Source of the DNA: Streptomyces sp. SID10853
GTDB lineage: Bacteria; Actinomycetota; Actinomycetes; Streptomycetales; Streptomycetaceae
Assembly: GCF_010548145.1 (NCBI RefSeq)
Contig: NZ_JAAGLN010000058.1
Span: forward strand, 1 to 34,367
Length of the DNA stretch: 34,367 nucleotides
Direction: 5' to 3'
Shown here: positions 21,466 to 29,564 of the stretch, piece by piece
Position numbering within the stretch: the stretch's first letter is position 1
Layout of the letters: every line of letters starts with the position of its first letter
Translations under genes and position numbers: made by a program
The notes under the pieces: model-generated
What the model was told of the DNA's origin: nothing
What the model saw: only the letters and a program-made list of their open reading frames with translations
Database searches by the model: none

Positions 21466-22977
21466 TCAGCCGCCCTGCAACACCCGGACCAGCTCTTCCG
21501 CCGTCCGGCAGCGGTCGAGGAGCTCCTTGACGTGGTTGCGGGTCCCGCGCAGCGGCTCCAGTGTGGGCACCCGCTGCAGTGAGTCGTAGCCCGCCAGATC
21601 GAAGATCACGGAGTCCCAGGAGGCCGCGGCGACGTCGTCCGCGTACTGTTCCAGACAGCGCCCGCGGAAATAGGCCCTGGTGTCCTCGGGCGGGTTCGCC
21701 GCGGCCCGTACGACATCCGGCTCGTCCAGCAGGCGCTTCATCTTCCCGCGGGCCACCAGACGGTTGTACAGCCCCTTCTCGGGCCGCACATCCGCGTACT
21801 GCAGATCCACCAGATGGAGCCTGGCCGCGTCCCAGTCGACACCGTCCCGGCGGCGGTAGCCCTCCAGGATCTCCTGCTTCGTGATCCAGTCGAGCTCCCC
21901 CGACAGGCTCATCGGGTTGTTCTCCAGCCGGTTCAGTACATCCTCCCAGCGGCCCAGGATGTCGCTGGTCTGCTCGTCGGCGTCCGCCCCGTACCGCTCC
22001 TCCACGTACTTGCTCGCCAGCTCGAAGTACTCCATCTGGAGCTGTACGGCGGTGAGGGTGCGGCCGCTGCGCAGGGTGACCAGCTGCTGCAGCGTGGGGT
22101 CGTGCGAGACCTCGTGGAGGGTGCGCACCGGCTGGTCGACGGTGAGGTCCACCTTGATGAACCCGTCCTCGATCATCGCGAGCACCAGGGATGTCGTGCC
22201 CAGCTTGAGGTAGGTGGAGATCTCCGAGAGGTTCGCGTCACCGATGATCACATGCAGCCGGCGGTACTTCTCGGCGTCCGAGTGGGGTTCGTCGCGGGTG
22301 TTGATGATCGGCCGCTTGAGCGTGGTCTCGAGGCCGACCTCGACCTCGAAGTAGTCCGCGCGCTGGCTGATCTGGAAGCCGTGCTCGTGGCCGTCCTGGC
22401 CGATCCCGACGCGGCCGGCCCCGGTGACCACCTGGCGGGACACGAAGAAGGGGGTCAGATGACGCACAATGTCCGAGAAGGGGGTCTCCCGCTTCATCAG
22501 GTAGTTCTCGTGCGTGCCGTACGAGGCGCCCTTGTTGTCGGTGTTGTTCTTGTACAGATGGATCGGCTGGGCGCCCGGGATCTCGGCGGCCCGCTCCGCG
22601 GCCTCCGCCATGATCCGCTCGCCCGCCTTGTCCCAGAGGACGGCGTCACGCGGATTGGTGATCTCCGGGGAGCTGTACTCCGGGTGGGCGTGGTCGACGT
22701 AGAGGCGTGCCCCGTTGGTGAGGATCACATTGGCCAGGCCGATGTCCTCGTCGGTCAGCTGGCTGGTGTCCGCGGTCTCCCGGGCGAGGTCGAAGCCTCG
22801 CGCGTCCCGCAGCGGGTTCTCCTCCTCGAAGTCCCAGCGGGCGCGGCGCGCCCGGTGCATCGCCGCCGCGTAGGCGTTGACGATCTGGGACGAGGTGAGC
22901 ATGGCATTGGCGTTCGGGTGGCCCGGAACGGAGATGCCGTACTCCGTCTCGATGCCCATTACCCGCCGTACGGTCAT
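21466..22977 (-). CDS. dop: Dop, depupylase (deamidase of Pup)
   Basis: Dop is a PafA homologue that removes Pup from proteins and, where Pup ends in Gln, converts that Gln to Glu. The 503-residue sequence starts MTVRRVMGIETEYGISVPGH. The Dop-specific loop region around residues 40-65 is present (RARRARWDFEEENPLRDA). The catalytic aspartate is D95, within GARLYVDHAHPEYSSPE. The NTDNKGASYGTHENYL, RPIINTRDEPHSD and RRLHVIIGDANLSEISTYLKLG blocks are shared with PafA. ATG 22977 follows AAGGAGG closely. A terminator separates it from arc upstream, so it should have its own promoter in 22978-23167, which was not identified. Confidence 0.97.
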   Translation of the reverse strand: MTVRRVMGIETEYGISVPGHPNANAMLTSSQIVNAYAAAMHRARRARWDFEEENPLRDARGFDLARETADTSQLTDEDIGLANVILTNGARLYVDHAHPEYSSPEITNPRDAVLWDKAGERIMAEAAERAAEIPGAQPIHLYKNNTDNKGASYGTHENYLMKRETPFSDIVRHLTPFFVSRQVVTGAGRVGIGQDGHEHGFQISQRADYFEVEVGLETTLKRPIINTRDEPHSDAEKYRRLHVIIGDANLSEISTYLKLGTTSLVLAMIEDGFIKVDLTVDQPVRTLHEVSHDPTLQQLVTLRSGRTLTAVQLQMEYFELASKYVEERYGADADEQTSDILGRWEDVLNRLENNPMSLSGELDWITKQEILEGYRRRDGVDWDAARLHLVDLQYADVRPEKGLYNRLVARGKMKRLLDEPDVVRAAANPPEDTRAYFRGRCLEQYADDVAAASWDSVIFDLAGYDSLQRVPTLEPLRGTRNHVKELLDRCRTAEELVRVLQGG

Positions 22978-23167
22978 GCGGCCCTCCTTGCCCGGCAGCG
23001 CCCCTCGCGGGAACGTCGCTCAAGTACCGCTGCTTCTCCGGTGCGTGCGCGGTCGCCCTTCCCCGCACTGCGCGACTCGGTGATACCGAAGAGCGTAGAA
23101 CGCCGTGGCGCCGCTGGGGAGATCATTACAGGCATTGCTGTCCTTGCGGCCGAAGGCCGGAAAACAC
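22978..23167 (-). other. Intergenic leader of dop
   Basis: The stretch between the arc terminator and the dop ATG contains no convincing gene. TACGCT and TAATGAT-like -10 candidates can be found on the minus strand, but none has a clear -35. Confidence 0.4.
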
Positions 23168-23205
23168 GGCGGCTGCGGGTACCCGCCGGGGGACCCGCAG
23201 CCGCC
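23168..23205 (-). terminator. Intrinsic terminator after arc
   Basis: GGCGGCTGCGGGT (23168-23180) pairs perfectly with the segment at 23193-23205, a 13-bp stem with a 12-base loop. Read on the minus strand it is followed by GTGTTTTCC, so a U tract is present. Confidence 0.88.
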
Positions 23206-23212
23206 CTGCCTT

Positions 23213-24979
23213 TTACAGGTACTGACCGGTGTTCGCCACCGTGTCGATGGATCGCCCGGTGTCCGCGCCCTGCTTTCCGGTGACAAGGGTGCGGATGAAT
23301 ACGATCCGCTCGCCCTTCTTGCCGGAGATACGGGCCCAGTCGTCGGGGTTCGTGGTGTTCGGCAGGTCCTCGTTCTCCTTGAACTCATCCACACATGCCT
23401 GGAGGAGGTGGGAGACCCGCAGACCCTTCTGTCCCTGATCGAGGAACGCCTTGATGGCCATCTTCTTGGCCCGGTCGACGATGTTCTGGATCATCGCACC
23501 GGAGTTGAAGTCCTTGAAGTACAGGACTTCCTTGTCGCCGTTGGCGTACGTGACTTCGAGGAAGCGGTTCTCCTCGGACTCGGTGTACATCCGCTCCACG
23601 ACGGACTGGATCATGGCGCTGACCGCGGCGTCGGGGTTCTCCCGGTGCTCGGCCAGGTCGTCCGTGTGCAGCGGCAGCGACGACCGCAGGTACTTGGCGA
23701 AGATGTCCTTGGCCGCCTCCGCGTCCGGACGCTCGATCTTGATCTTGACGTCGAGCCGGCCCGGCCGGAGGATCGCCGGGTCGATCATGTCCTCGCGGTT
23801 GGACGCGCCGATGACGATGACGTTCTCCAGGCCCTCCACACCGTCGATCTCGGCGAGCAGCTGCGGGACGATGGTGTTCTCCACGTCCGAGCTGACGCCT
23901 GATCCACGGGTGCGGAAGAGGGATTCCATCTCGTCGAAGAAGACGATGACAGGGGTGCCCTCGCTCGCCTTCTCCCGGGCACGCTGGAAGACCAGGCGGA
24001 TGTGCCGCTCGGTCTCACCGACGTACTTGTTGAGGAGCTCGGGGCCCTTGATGTTGAGGAAGTAGCTCTTCCCCGCGGGCTGGCCGGTGACCTCGGCGAC
24101 TTTCTTGGCAAGGGAGTTGGCGACGGCCTTGGCAATGAGAGTCTTGCCGCAGCCGGGCGGACCGTAGAGCAGGATGCCCTTCGGCGGCCGCAGCTCGTGC
24201 TCCTTGAAGAGGTCGGGGTGGAGGTACGGAAGCTCGACCGCGTCGCGGATCAGCTCGATCTGGTCGCCCAGGCCGCCGATCTTGTCGTAGTCGATGTCCG
24301 GGACCTCTTCGAGGACGAGCTCCTCGACCTCGCTCTTCGGCACCACTTCATAGACGTAACCGGACCTGGAGTCGAGCAGCAGGGCGTCGCCGGGGCGGAT
24401 GGTGATGTCCAGCAGTGGCTCGGCGAGCCGCACCACCCGCTCCTCGTCGGTGTGCCCGATCACCAGGGCGCGCTCGCCGTCCTCAAGGATCTCCTTGAGG
24501 GTGACGATGTCCCCGGCGCGCTCGAACTCCATGGCCTCGACCACGTTGAGCGCTTCATTGAGCATGACTTCCTGGCCGCGCCTGAGCTCTTCGAGCTCGA
24601 CGCTGGGACTCACGTTCACCCGGAGCTTGCGGCCCCCGGTGAAAATGTCGCAGGTCCCGTCCTCATTGGCCTGCAGGAAGACACCGAAGCCGGCCGGCGG
24701 CTGTGCGAGCCGGTCGACCTCCTCCTTGAGGGCCACGATCTGGTCGCGGGCCTCACGGAGTGTATTGGCGAGCCGCTCGTTCTGCGCGGACACGCCTGCC
24801 AGGTTGGTCTGCAGCTCGACGATCCGCTCTTCGAGAATCCTCGTATGACGCGGAGAGTCGGCGAGCTTGCGGCGCAGGACGGCGATTTCCTGCTCGAGAT
24901 AGGCAACCTGGCCGGCGGGGTCCTCGGACCCTCGCGCGGGCCGGGTGCCGCGGTTGATGTCGTCGTCGTGGGCTGCCAC
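23213..24979 (-). CDS. arc: ARC/Mpa, AAA+ ATPase of the proteasome
   Basis: ARC (Mpa in mycobacteria) binds Pup, unfolds the tagged protein and threads it into the 20S core. The 588-residue protein (GTG 24979 behind GGAGGTGAGG; a TTG at 24997 is less likely) has an N-terminal coiled coil (about residues 22-93) that captures Pup. Two OB folds follow (FGVFLQANEDGTCDIFTGGRKLRV onward), then the AAA+ module with Walker A GPPGCGKT near residue 290, Walker B VIVFFDEMESLF and arginine-finger region REDMIDPAILRPGRLD. The C-terminus ends NTGQYL, the penultimate-Tyr motif that docks to the alpha ring. It is divergent from the ferredoxin gene. Confidence 0.97.
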   Translation of the reverse strand: MAAHDDDINRGTRPARGSEDPAGQVAYLEQEIAVLRRKLADSPRHTRILEERIVELQTNLAGVSAQNERLANTLREARDQIVALKEEVDRLAQPPAGFGVFLQANEDGTCDIFTGGRKLRVNVSPSVELEELRRGQEVMLNEALNVVEAMEFERAGDIVTLKEILEDGERALVIGHTDEERVVRLAEPLLDITIRPGDALLLDSRSGYVYEVVPKSEVEELVLEEVPDIDYDKIGGLGDQIELIRDAVELPYLHPDLFKEHELRPPKGILLYGPPGCGKTLIAKAVANSLAKKVAEVTGQPAGKSYFLNIKGPELLNKYVGETERHIRLVFQRAREKASEGTPVIVFFDEMESLFRTRGSGVSSDVENTIVPQLLAEIDGVEGLENVIVIGASNREDMIDPAILRPGRLDVKIKIERPDAEAAKDIFAKYLRSSLPLHTDDLAEHRENPDAAVSAMIQSVVERMYTESEENRFLEVTYANGDKEVLYFKDFNSGAMIQNIVDRAKKMAIKAFLDQGQKGLRVSHLLQACVDEFKENEDLPNTTNPDDWARISGKKGERIVFIRTLVTGKQGADTGRSIDTVANTGQYL

Positions 24980-24997
24980 GGTCCTCACCTCCTCCAA

Positions 24998-25220
24998 GGG
25001 GAGCTGGACGCTTCCTGACCCTACCTGGGCAGCTGGTGATTGAAACCCCTAGATCACAAAGACCGTCGGGGTGTGTCTGATCTTCACCCTTGCGTACTCC
25101 CTCACTCCTGGGGAATACCCACCCAACAACATCGGAAAGCGGCCGGTTGTATCGTCGAAGTGTTCAACACCCGTCAGGGCTGGCTTCAATTGGTTCAACC
25201 GCGCAGGAACGGCAGGAGAA
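24998..25220. other. Divergent promoter region of arc and the ferredoxin gene
   Basis: There is no gene here. On the minus strand TTTCAA and TAGGGT, 16 bases apart near 25021-25048, form a weak candidate arc promoter. GTGTTCAACAC at 25160-25170 is a near-perfect palindrome, and GTTCAAC recurs near 25193. Base composition is less GC-rich than in the coding regions. Confidence 0.35.
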
Positions 25221-25532
25221 ATGACCGTGCAGGACGAGGCTCCCACCAGCGACGGCGCCCAGGCGCTGGAGGTCTGGATCGACCAGGACCTCTGTACCGG
25301 GGACGGCATCTGCGCCCAGTACGCGCCCGAGGTGTTCGAGCTGGACATCGACGGGCTGGCTTACGTGAAGAGCGCCGACGACGAGCTGCTCCAGTCGGTC
25401 GGCGCGACAACGCCCGTGCCGCTTCCGCTCCTCCAGGACGTGGTGGACTCGGCGAAGGAGTGCCCGGGCGACTGCATTCACGTCCGGCGTGTCTCGGACA
25501 GTGTCGAGGTCTACGGCCCGGCCGCCGAGTAG
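25221..25532 (+). CDS. Small ferredoxin of the CxxDxxC type
   Basis: The 103-residue protein (ATG 25221 with AGGAG three to seven bases upstream) carries one Fe-S cluster site. The first cluster segment, LCTGDGICAQYAPEVFELD, reads C25-x2-D28-x2-C31. The remote ligand is C81 in ECPGDCIHV. Asp in the fourth ligand position is as in the Pyrococcus-type ferredoxin, which holds a [4Fe-4S] or [3Fe-4S] cluster. C85 could form a disulfide or be an alternate ligand. Such ferredoxins donate electrons to cytochrome P450s and other oxygenases, but no partner enzyme is next to it. It starts divergently from arc. The longer open frame from 25071 lacks a ribosome binding site. Confidence 0.9.
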   Translation: MTVQDEAPTSDGAQALEVWIDQDLCTGDGICAQYAPEVFELDIDGLAYVKSADDELLQSVGATTPVPLPLLQDVVDSAKECPGDCIHVRRVSDSVEVYGPAAE

Positions 25533-25537
25533 GCCGT

Positions 25538-25590
25538 CATACGCTCGGGGCCCTCATACGCTCCGCGCCTGCGAGGGCACCGAGCGTATG
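25538..25590. terminator. Bidirectional hairpin overlapping the end of the exported-protein gene
   Basis: The arms 25538-25555 and 25573-25590 are 18 bp long with one mismatch, around a 17-base loop. The structure lies between converging genes. One arm lies inside the last codons of the minus-strand gene, whose stop is at 25554. Confidence 0.8.
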
Positions 25591-26141
25591 AACTTGCCAC
25601 CCTGCCAGCGCCACTTGGCCTGCTGGCGCACATCCGGATTCCAGCGCGGCACATCGGGCGACGAGTAGCCGAGGAGCGTCGCGGTCACCGCGCCGTCGCG
25701 CACGCCGAGGGCGCCCACGCTCTGCTGCTCCCCCGGGCTGATCAGGGTCGCGACGACCCTGGGCGGGCCGTCACCCGTGCTGGGCCGGGTGAGCACATAG
25801 ATCCCGCTGGGCGGTGTGCCGGATCCGGCGTCGCAGCGCACCGCGGCCACCGTCTCGGGGCTGCCGTCCCCGTCGAGGTCGCCCGACGCCTTCCTGGTGA
25901 CGGTGGTGCCCGCCGTTCCGCATTTCAGCGGGAAGGTCACGGCCGCCGGGTCCGGGGCCGCCGCCGGGGGGCGGGCCGGTCTGCCGCCGCCCTGGGACGC
26001 CGTGGCCGGGTCGGGCGTGAGGACGCCCGCCAGAACGACGACGCCGGCCATCGCGGTGGCCGTGGCCAGCCAGTGGAGCGGGCTGGTCCTGTTGTGCGCG
26101 AGGTCCGGGAGTACGAGGTCCGGGAGCGCGGAGGGCTGCAC
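25554..26141 (-). CDS. Membrane-anchored exported protein with a DxDGDG motif, function unknown
   Basis: GTG 26141 with AGGAGA eight bases upstream gives a 195-residue protein. A cytoplasmic start (VQPSALPDLVLPDLAHNRTS) is followed by one transmembrane or signal-anchor helix (WLATATAMAGVVVLAGVL), a Pro/Ala/Gly-rich linker and a compact extracellular domain. That domain contains GDLDGDGSPETVAAVRC, an FG-GAP/VCBS-like calcium-binding loop, with two Cys (FPLKCG and AVRC) that could pair. The C-terminal WRWQGGKFIRSVPSQARSV resembles the tail of other actinobacterial secreted proteins of unknown function. The frame is open to 26234, without a better start. I do not recognise a specific family. Confidence 0.78.
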   Translation of the reverse strand: MQPSALPDLVLPDLAHNRTSPLHWLATATAMAGVVVLAGVLTPDPATASQGGGRPARPPAAAPDPAAVTFPLKCGTAGTTVTRKASGDLDGDGSPETVAAVRCDAGSGTPPSGIYVLTRPSTGDGPPRVVATLISPGEQQSVGALGVRDGAVTATLLGYSSPDVPRWNPDVRQQAKWRWQGGKFIRSVPSQARSV

Positions 26142-26243
26142 GCGAGAGGTCTCCTGTGGGGCAGTGCCGGAGGGGGTGGCGAGAATAGTGCCACACGTCA
26201 CAGGGGATCGGAACGCCGGGGTCCGTAAGACCAACGTAAAGAA

Positions 26244-26287
26244 GCCGCCGTGGAGTTCCCCGGTGTGCTGGGGAACTCCACGGCGGC
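26244..26287 (-). terminator. Intrinsic terminator after trmI
   Basis: A perfect 18-bp stem (26244-26261 with 26270-26287) has an eight-base loop. Read on the minus strand it is followed by TTCTTTACGTTGG. It separates trmI from the exported-protein gene. Confidence 0.9.
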
Positions 26288-26317
26288 GTCCGTGCGTTGT
26301 GGGGTCAGGTCAGGCGG

Positions 26318-27262
26318 TCAGAGGTTCTCGACGGAGTCGCTCTCGGCCTCGGCCGTGGGCTCCTTCGGCTGGGCCGGGCTCTTCCCGGGACCGCTGTAGT
26401 CCTCGCCGTACGCGCCCTTGGACGGCCGGCGGCGGCGCAGCGGCGCCTCCACACCGTCGGCGAGACGGCGGGCGGTGACGAGGAAACCGGTGTGGCCGAT
26501 CATCCGGTGGTCGGGGCGGACGGCCAGACCCTCGACGTGCCAGTTGCGGACCATGGACTCCCAGGGCTGCGGCTCGGCGAAGCAGCCGATCTCCCTGATC
26601 GACTCGACGGTCCGCGAGAGCTGGGTGGTGGTGGCCACGTAGCAGCAGAGGATGCCGCCGGGCACGAGGGCCTTGGAGACGGCGTCCAGGCACTCCCAGG
26701 GGGCGAGCATGTCCAGGACCACCCGGTCGACGTCCGTGTCGGAGAGGTTGTCCTGGAGGTCGCCCACGGTGAGCTGCCAGGCGGGGTGCGGGCCGCCGAA
26801 GTAGCGCTCCACGTTCTGCGTGGCGATCTCGGCGAAGTCCTCACGGCGCTCGTAGGAGTGCAGCATGCCCTGCTCACCGATGGCGCGCAGCAGGAAGCTG
26901 CTGAGCGCGCCCGACCCCACACCTGCCTCGACGACCCGCGCGCCGGGGAAGATGTCCCCGAAGGCCAGGATCTGGCCCGCGTCCTTGGGGTAGACCACGG
27001 CGGCGCCGCGGGGCATGGACAGGACGAAATCAGGGAGCAGGGGGCGCAGCGCGAGGTAGGCGACGTTTCCCGTGGTACGGACAACACTGCCCTCGGGAGC
27101 ACCGATCAGCTCGTCGTGCGGGAAAGAACCCTTGTGGGTGTGGAAGTTCTTCCCGGCTTCGAGCGTGAAGGTGTAGTGGCGTCCCTTGGGGTCGGTGAGC
27201 TGGACCTGGTCCCCGACTTTGAAGGGCCCACGTCGGCGGGCGGCACCGGTCGGTTCGGACAT
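26318..27262 (-). CDS. trmI: TrmI, tRNA (adenine58-N1)-methyltransferase
   Basis: The 314-residue enzyme methylates N1 of A58 in the T-loop of tRNA with SAM, usually as a tetramer. The N-terminal beta domain reads FKVGDQVQLTDPKGRHYTFTLEAGKNFHTHKGSFPHDELIG. The SAM site is RVVEAGVGSGALSSFLLRAIG, with HSYERREDFAEIA, VLDMLAPWECLDAV and LVPGGILCCYVATTTQ downstream. It resembles M. tuberculosis Rv2118c, which has the same length class and also neighbours a RecB-like gene. The C-terminal 40 residues are Lys/Pro/Glu-rich and probably disordered. It is 18 bases after the M50 protease stop and co-transcribed with it. Confidence 0.95.
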   Translation of the reverse strand: MSEPTGAARRRGPFKVGDQVQLTDPKGRHYTFTLEAGKNFHTHKGSFPHDELIGAPEGSVVRTTGNVAYLALRPLLPDFVLSMPRGAAVVYPKDAGQILAFGDIFPGARVVEAGVGSGALSSFLLRAIGEQGMLHSYERREDFAEIATQNVERYFGGPHPAWQLTVGDLQDNLSDTDVDRVVLDMLAPWECLDAVSKALVPGGILCCYVATTTQLSRTVESIREIGCFAEPQPWESMVRNWHVEGLAVRPDHRMIGHTGFLVTARRLADGVEAPLRRRRPSKGAYGEDYSGPGKSPAQPKEPTAEAESDSVENL

Positions 27263-27280
27263 ACGAGCAGACTACCGGCC

Positions 27281-28540
27281 TCAGGAACCGGGTCGCGCCA
27301 TCGCCTGGACGAAGGCCCGCTCGACGTCGGCGGTGGACAGGACTCCGTAGATCGCGCCGCTCTCCTCGACCACCAGGTACTCGGTGGCCGGGCTGGCCCG
27401 CAGTCTGTCGAGGAGCGCCTCACCCGCCAGCTCGGCCGGCACCCGCATCCCGTCGGTGAGGTCCTGGGCGAGCCCGCTGACCGCGACCCAGGGGCGCCGG
27501 TGCTCCGGCACCCCGACGATGGCCGCTTCCCTGACCAGGGCCGTCGGGTCGCCCTGGCTGTCCACGACGACCAGCGCCCGCGCGCCGGCGTCGTTGGCCC
27601 TGCGCAGCGCCTCGGAGAGCGGTGTGCCCGTCTCGACGGGGACGGCGCGCCTGGTGAGCGTACGGGCGCGGAGCTCGGGGAGGTGTTCGCGCAGCCTGGC
27701 CATCCGGAGGCTGTTGCCCGCGCCGGTCCAGATGATCGCGGCGAGGATCGCGGCGAGCAGCGCGTCCATGACCGTCTCCATGCCGCCCACGTCGGCGTCG
27801 GAGCCGGTGTGGGTGAGCAGCGGGAGTCCGATCAGGACCGAGACGGCGAGCGCCCTGCCGAACCAGGCGGCGGCGATGGTGCCGCTCATCGGCTTGCCGG
27901 TGATCTTCCAGACGACCGCGCGGAGCATCCGGCCGCCGTCCAGGGGCAGCCCGGGGAGCAGGTTGAAGACCGCCACGATCAGGTTGGAGATCATCAGGCC
28001 GGCCAGCAGCACCCCGGGGACGGTGCCGGGCTCCACCGCCTTCATGCCGAGGTAGAAGACGCCGGAGAGGATCAGCGAGAGCAGCGGGCCGACGAAGGCC
28101 AGGACGAACTCCCGCCCCGGGGTCTCGGACTCCTTCTCGATCTCCGACACGCCACCGAAGAACTGCAGCTGGATCCGGCGCACCGGGAGCTTGAACCGCA
28201 GCGCGGCCACGGTGTGGGCCAGCTCGTGGACCAGCACCGATGCGTAGAAGGCGACCGCGAAGAAGAGGGAGACCAGATACCGGGCGTTGCCCAGCTCGGG
28301 GAGGATGCGGTCGAGCTGTCCGCCGAAGACCCAGGTGATGAGCGCCGCCACCAGGAACCAGCTGGGGGCGACGTACACCGGCACACCGAAGGGGCGGCCC
28401 ATCAGGATGCCGCCGCCCGGTGAGTCCCGGCGCCGCGGCTTGCCGCCATCGGGCGCGGGGCCGGGGCCTGACCCGTCCGCGCCGGGCTGCGGGCGCCCGC
28501 TGTCGCCGCTCTCGTCCACGGTGTCCCTTCGTATCGTCAT
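27281..28540 (-). CDS. Site-2 protease (M50 family) with C-terminal CBS domains
   Basis: The 419-residue intramembrane zinc metalloprotease has HExxH as HELAH (residues 105-109) within a hydrophobic segment. The second metal and catalytic motif is NLLPGLPLDGGRML. The conserved FGGVSEIEKE segment lies between them. About six transmembrane helices are followed by two CBS domains (VETGTPLSEALRRANDAGARALVVVDSQGD and LLDRLRASPATEYLVVEESG), which often bind adenine nucleotides. The N-terminal 45 residues are Gly/Pro-rich. ATG 28540 has a weak ribosome binding site; GTG 28519, with AAGGGA four bases upstream, is a credible alternative. Substrates are typically membrane anti-sigma factors or signal-peptide remnants, unknown here. 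It is followed by trmI. Confidence 0.92.
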   Translation of the reverse strand: MTIRRDTVDESGDSGRPQPGADGSGPGPAPDGGKPRRRDSPGGGILMGRPFGVPVYVAPSWFLVAALITWVFGGQLDRILPELGNARYLVSLFFAVAFYASVLVHELAHTVAALRFKLPVRRIQLQFFGGVSEIEKESETPGREFVLAFVGPLLSLILSGVFYLGMKAVEPGTVPGVLLAGLMISNLIVAVFNLLPGLPLDGGRMLRAVVWKITGKPMSGTIAAAWFGRALAVSVLIGLPLLTHTGSDADVGGMETVMDALLAAILAAIIWTGAGNSLRMARLREHLPELRARTLTRRAVPVETGTPLSEALRRANDAGARALVVVDSQGDPTALVREAAIVGVPEHRRPWVAVSGLAQDLTDGMRVPAELAGEALLDRLRASPATEYLVVEESGAIYGVLSTADVERAFVQAMARPGS

Positions 28541-28665
28541 GATGCGTCCCGCACCACCGCTGTTCTGTCACCGCGTTCCCGCGATGTCCTGATCATGCAG
28601 TGTGAGGAGGTCTGCCGTCGATGGTATGCGGCTCGGTGTCAGTGGCGGGTCGTAGGGTCTGGGAC

Positions 28666-29517
28666 ATGACTACCGCCCAGCAGCCCACTTCACTCTCGCC
28701 GTCGCGGGCGAGCGACTTCATGCAGTGTCCCCTGCTGTACAGGTTCCGGGTGATCGACAAGCTGCCGGAGAAGCCGAGTCCGGCGGCGACGCGCGGCACT
28801 CTGGTGCATGCGGTGCTGGAGCGGATGTTTGACGACCCGGCGGCGGAGCGGACGGCTCCGAGGGCCAGGGCGATGGTCCCGGGCCAGTGGGACCGGCTGT
28901 TGTCGGCCAAGCCGGAGCTGGGCGAGCTGTTCGCGGACGACCCCGGCGGCGAGCAGCTGACGAAGTGGCTCTCGGAGGCCGAGTCGCTGGTCGAGCGGTG
29001 GTTCACGCTGGAGGATCCGACGCGTCTCGAGCCCGCCGAGCGGGAGCTGTTCATCGAGACGGAGCTGGCGTCGGGGCTGCGGCTGCGCGGGATCATCGAC
29101 CGGGTCGACGTGGCGCCGACCGGCGAGGTCCGGATCGTCGACTACAAGACCGGCAAGGCACCGAGGCCGCAGTTCGCGGAGGGCGCGCTCTTCCAGATGA
29201 AGTTCTACGCGCTGGTGGTGTGGCGGCTGAAGGGGGTCGTGCCTCGCCGGCTCCAGCTGGTGTATCTGGGGAGCGGCGAGGTCGTGACGTACGACCCGGT
29301 CGAGGGCGATCTGGAGCGGGTCGAGCGCAAGCTGCTCGCGCTGTGGGACGCCATCAGGAAGGCCACGGAGAGCGGGGACTGGCAGCCGAGGCCGACGAAG
29401 CTCTGCGGCTGGTGCGACCACCAGGCGGTCTGTCCGGAATTCGGCGGCACCCCGCCCGTCTACCCCCTGGAAGTGGTGCGCGGGGCCGAGGTGGCGGGCG
29501 CGGCCGGGCAGGGGTGA
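28666..29517 (+). CDS. RecB-like PD-(D/E)XK nuclease with Fe-S cysteines
   Basis: The 283-residue protein starts MTTAQQPTSLSPSRASDF at ATG 28666; an earlier in-frame start lacks support. The nuclease core has the RecB-family order: early HAVLERMF, IETELASGLRLRGIIDRVDVAPTGEVRIVDYKTGKAP (Asp and the DYKTGK catalytic Lys) and QMKFYALVVW. Cysteines C21 (FMQCP) and C247-x2-C250-x5-C256 near the C-terminus match the 4Fe-4S arrangement of Cas4 and AddB nucleases. It resembles M. tuberculosis Rv2119, which lies beside the TrmI gene as here. It probably trims single-stranded DNA ends in repair. There are no cas genes nearby. Confidence 0.92.
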   Translation: MTTAQQPTSLSPSRASDFMQCPLLYRFRVIDKLPEKPSPAATRGTLVHAVLERMFDDPAAERTAPRARAMVPGQWDRLLSAKPELGELFADDPGGEQLTKWLSEAESLVERWFTLEDPTRLEPAERELFIETELASGLRLRGIIDRVDVAPTGEVRIVDYKTGKAPRPQFAEGALFQMKFYALVVWRLKGVVPRRLQLVYLGSGEVVTYDPVEGDLERVERKLLALWDAIRKATESGDWQPRPTKLCGWCDHQAVCPEFGGTPPVYPLEVVRGAEVAGAAGQG

Positions 29518-29564
29518 GCCAGGTCGGGCCGGGCCGCCGCTGAGCCGGGGCGATGTGTCCGAGC

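Noticed and set aside
26297..28423. A 708-codon plus-strand open frame opposite trmI and the M50 protease
   Set aside because: It is a low-complexity Gly/Asp/Arg-rich translation with no domain; the minus-strand genes are clear.
28666..29517. A CRISPR adaptation module, because of the Cas4-like cysteines
   Set aside because: No repeats, cas1 or cas2 are present. The neighbouring trmI matches the M. tuberculosis Rv2118c-Rv2119 arrangement of a housekeeping nuclease.
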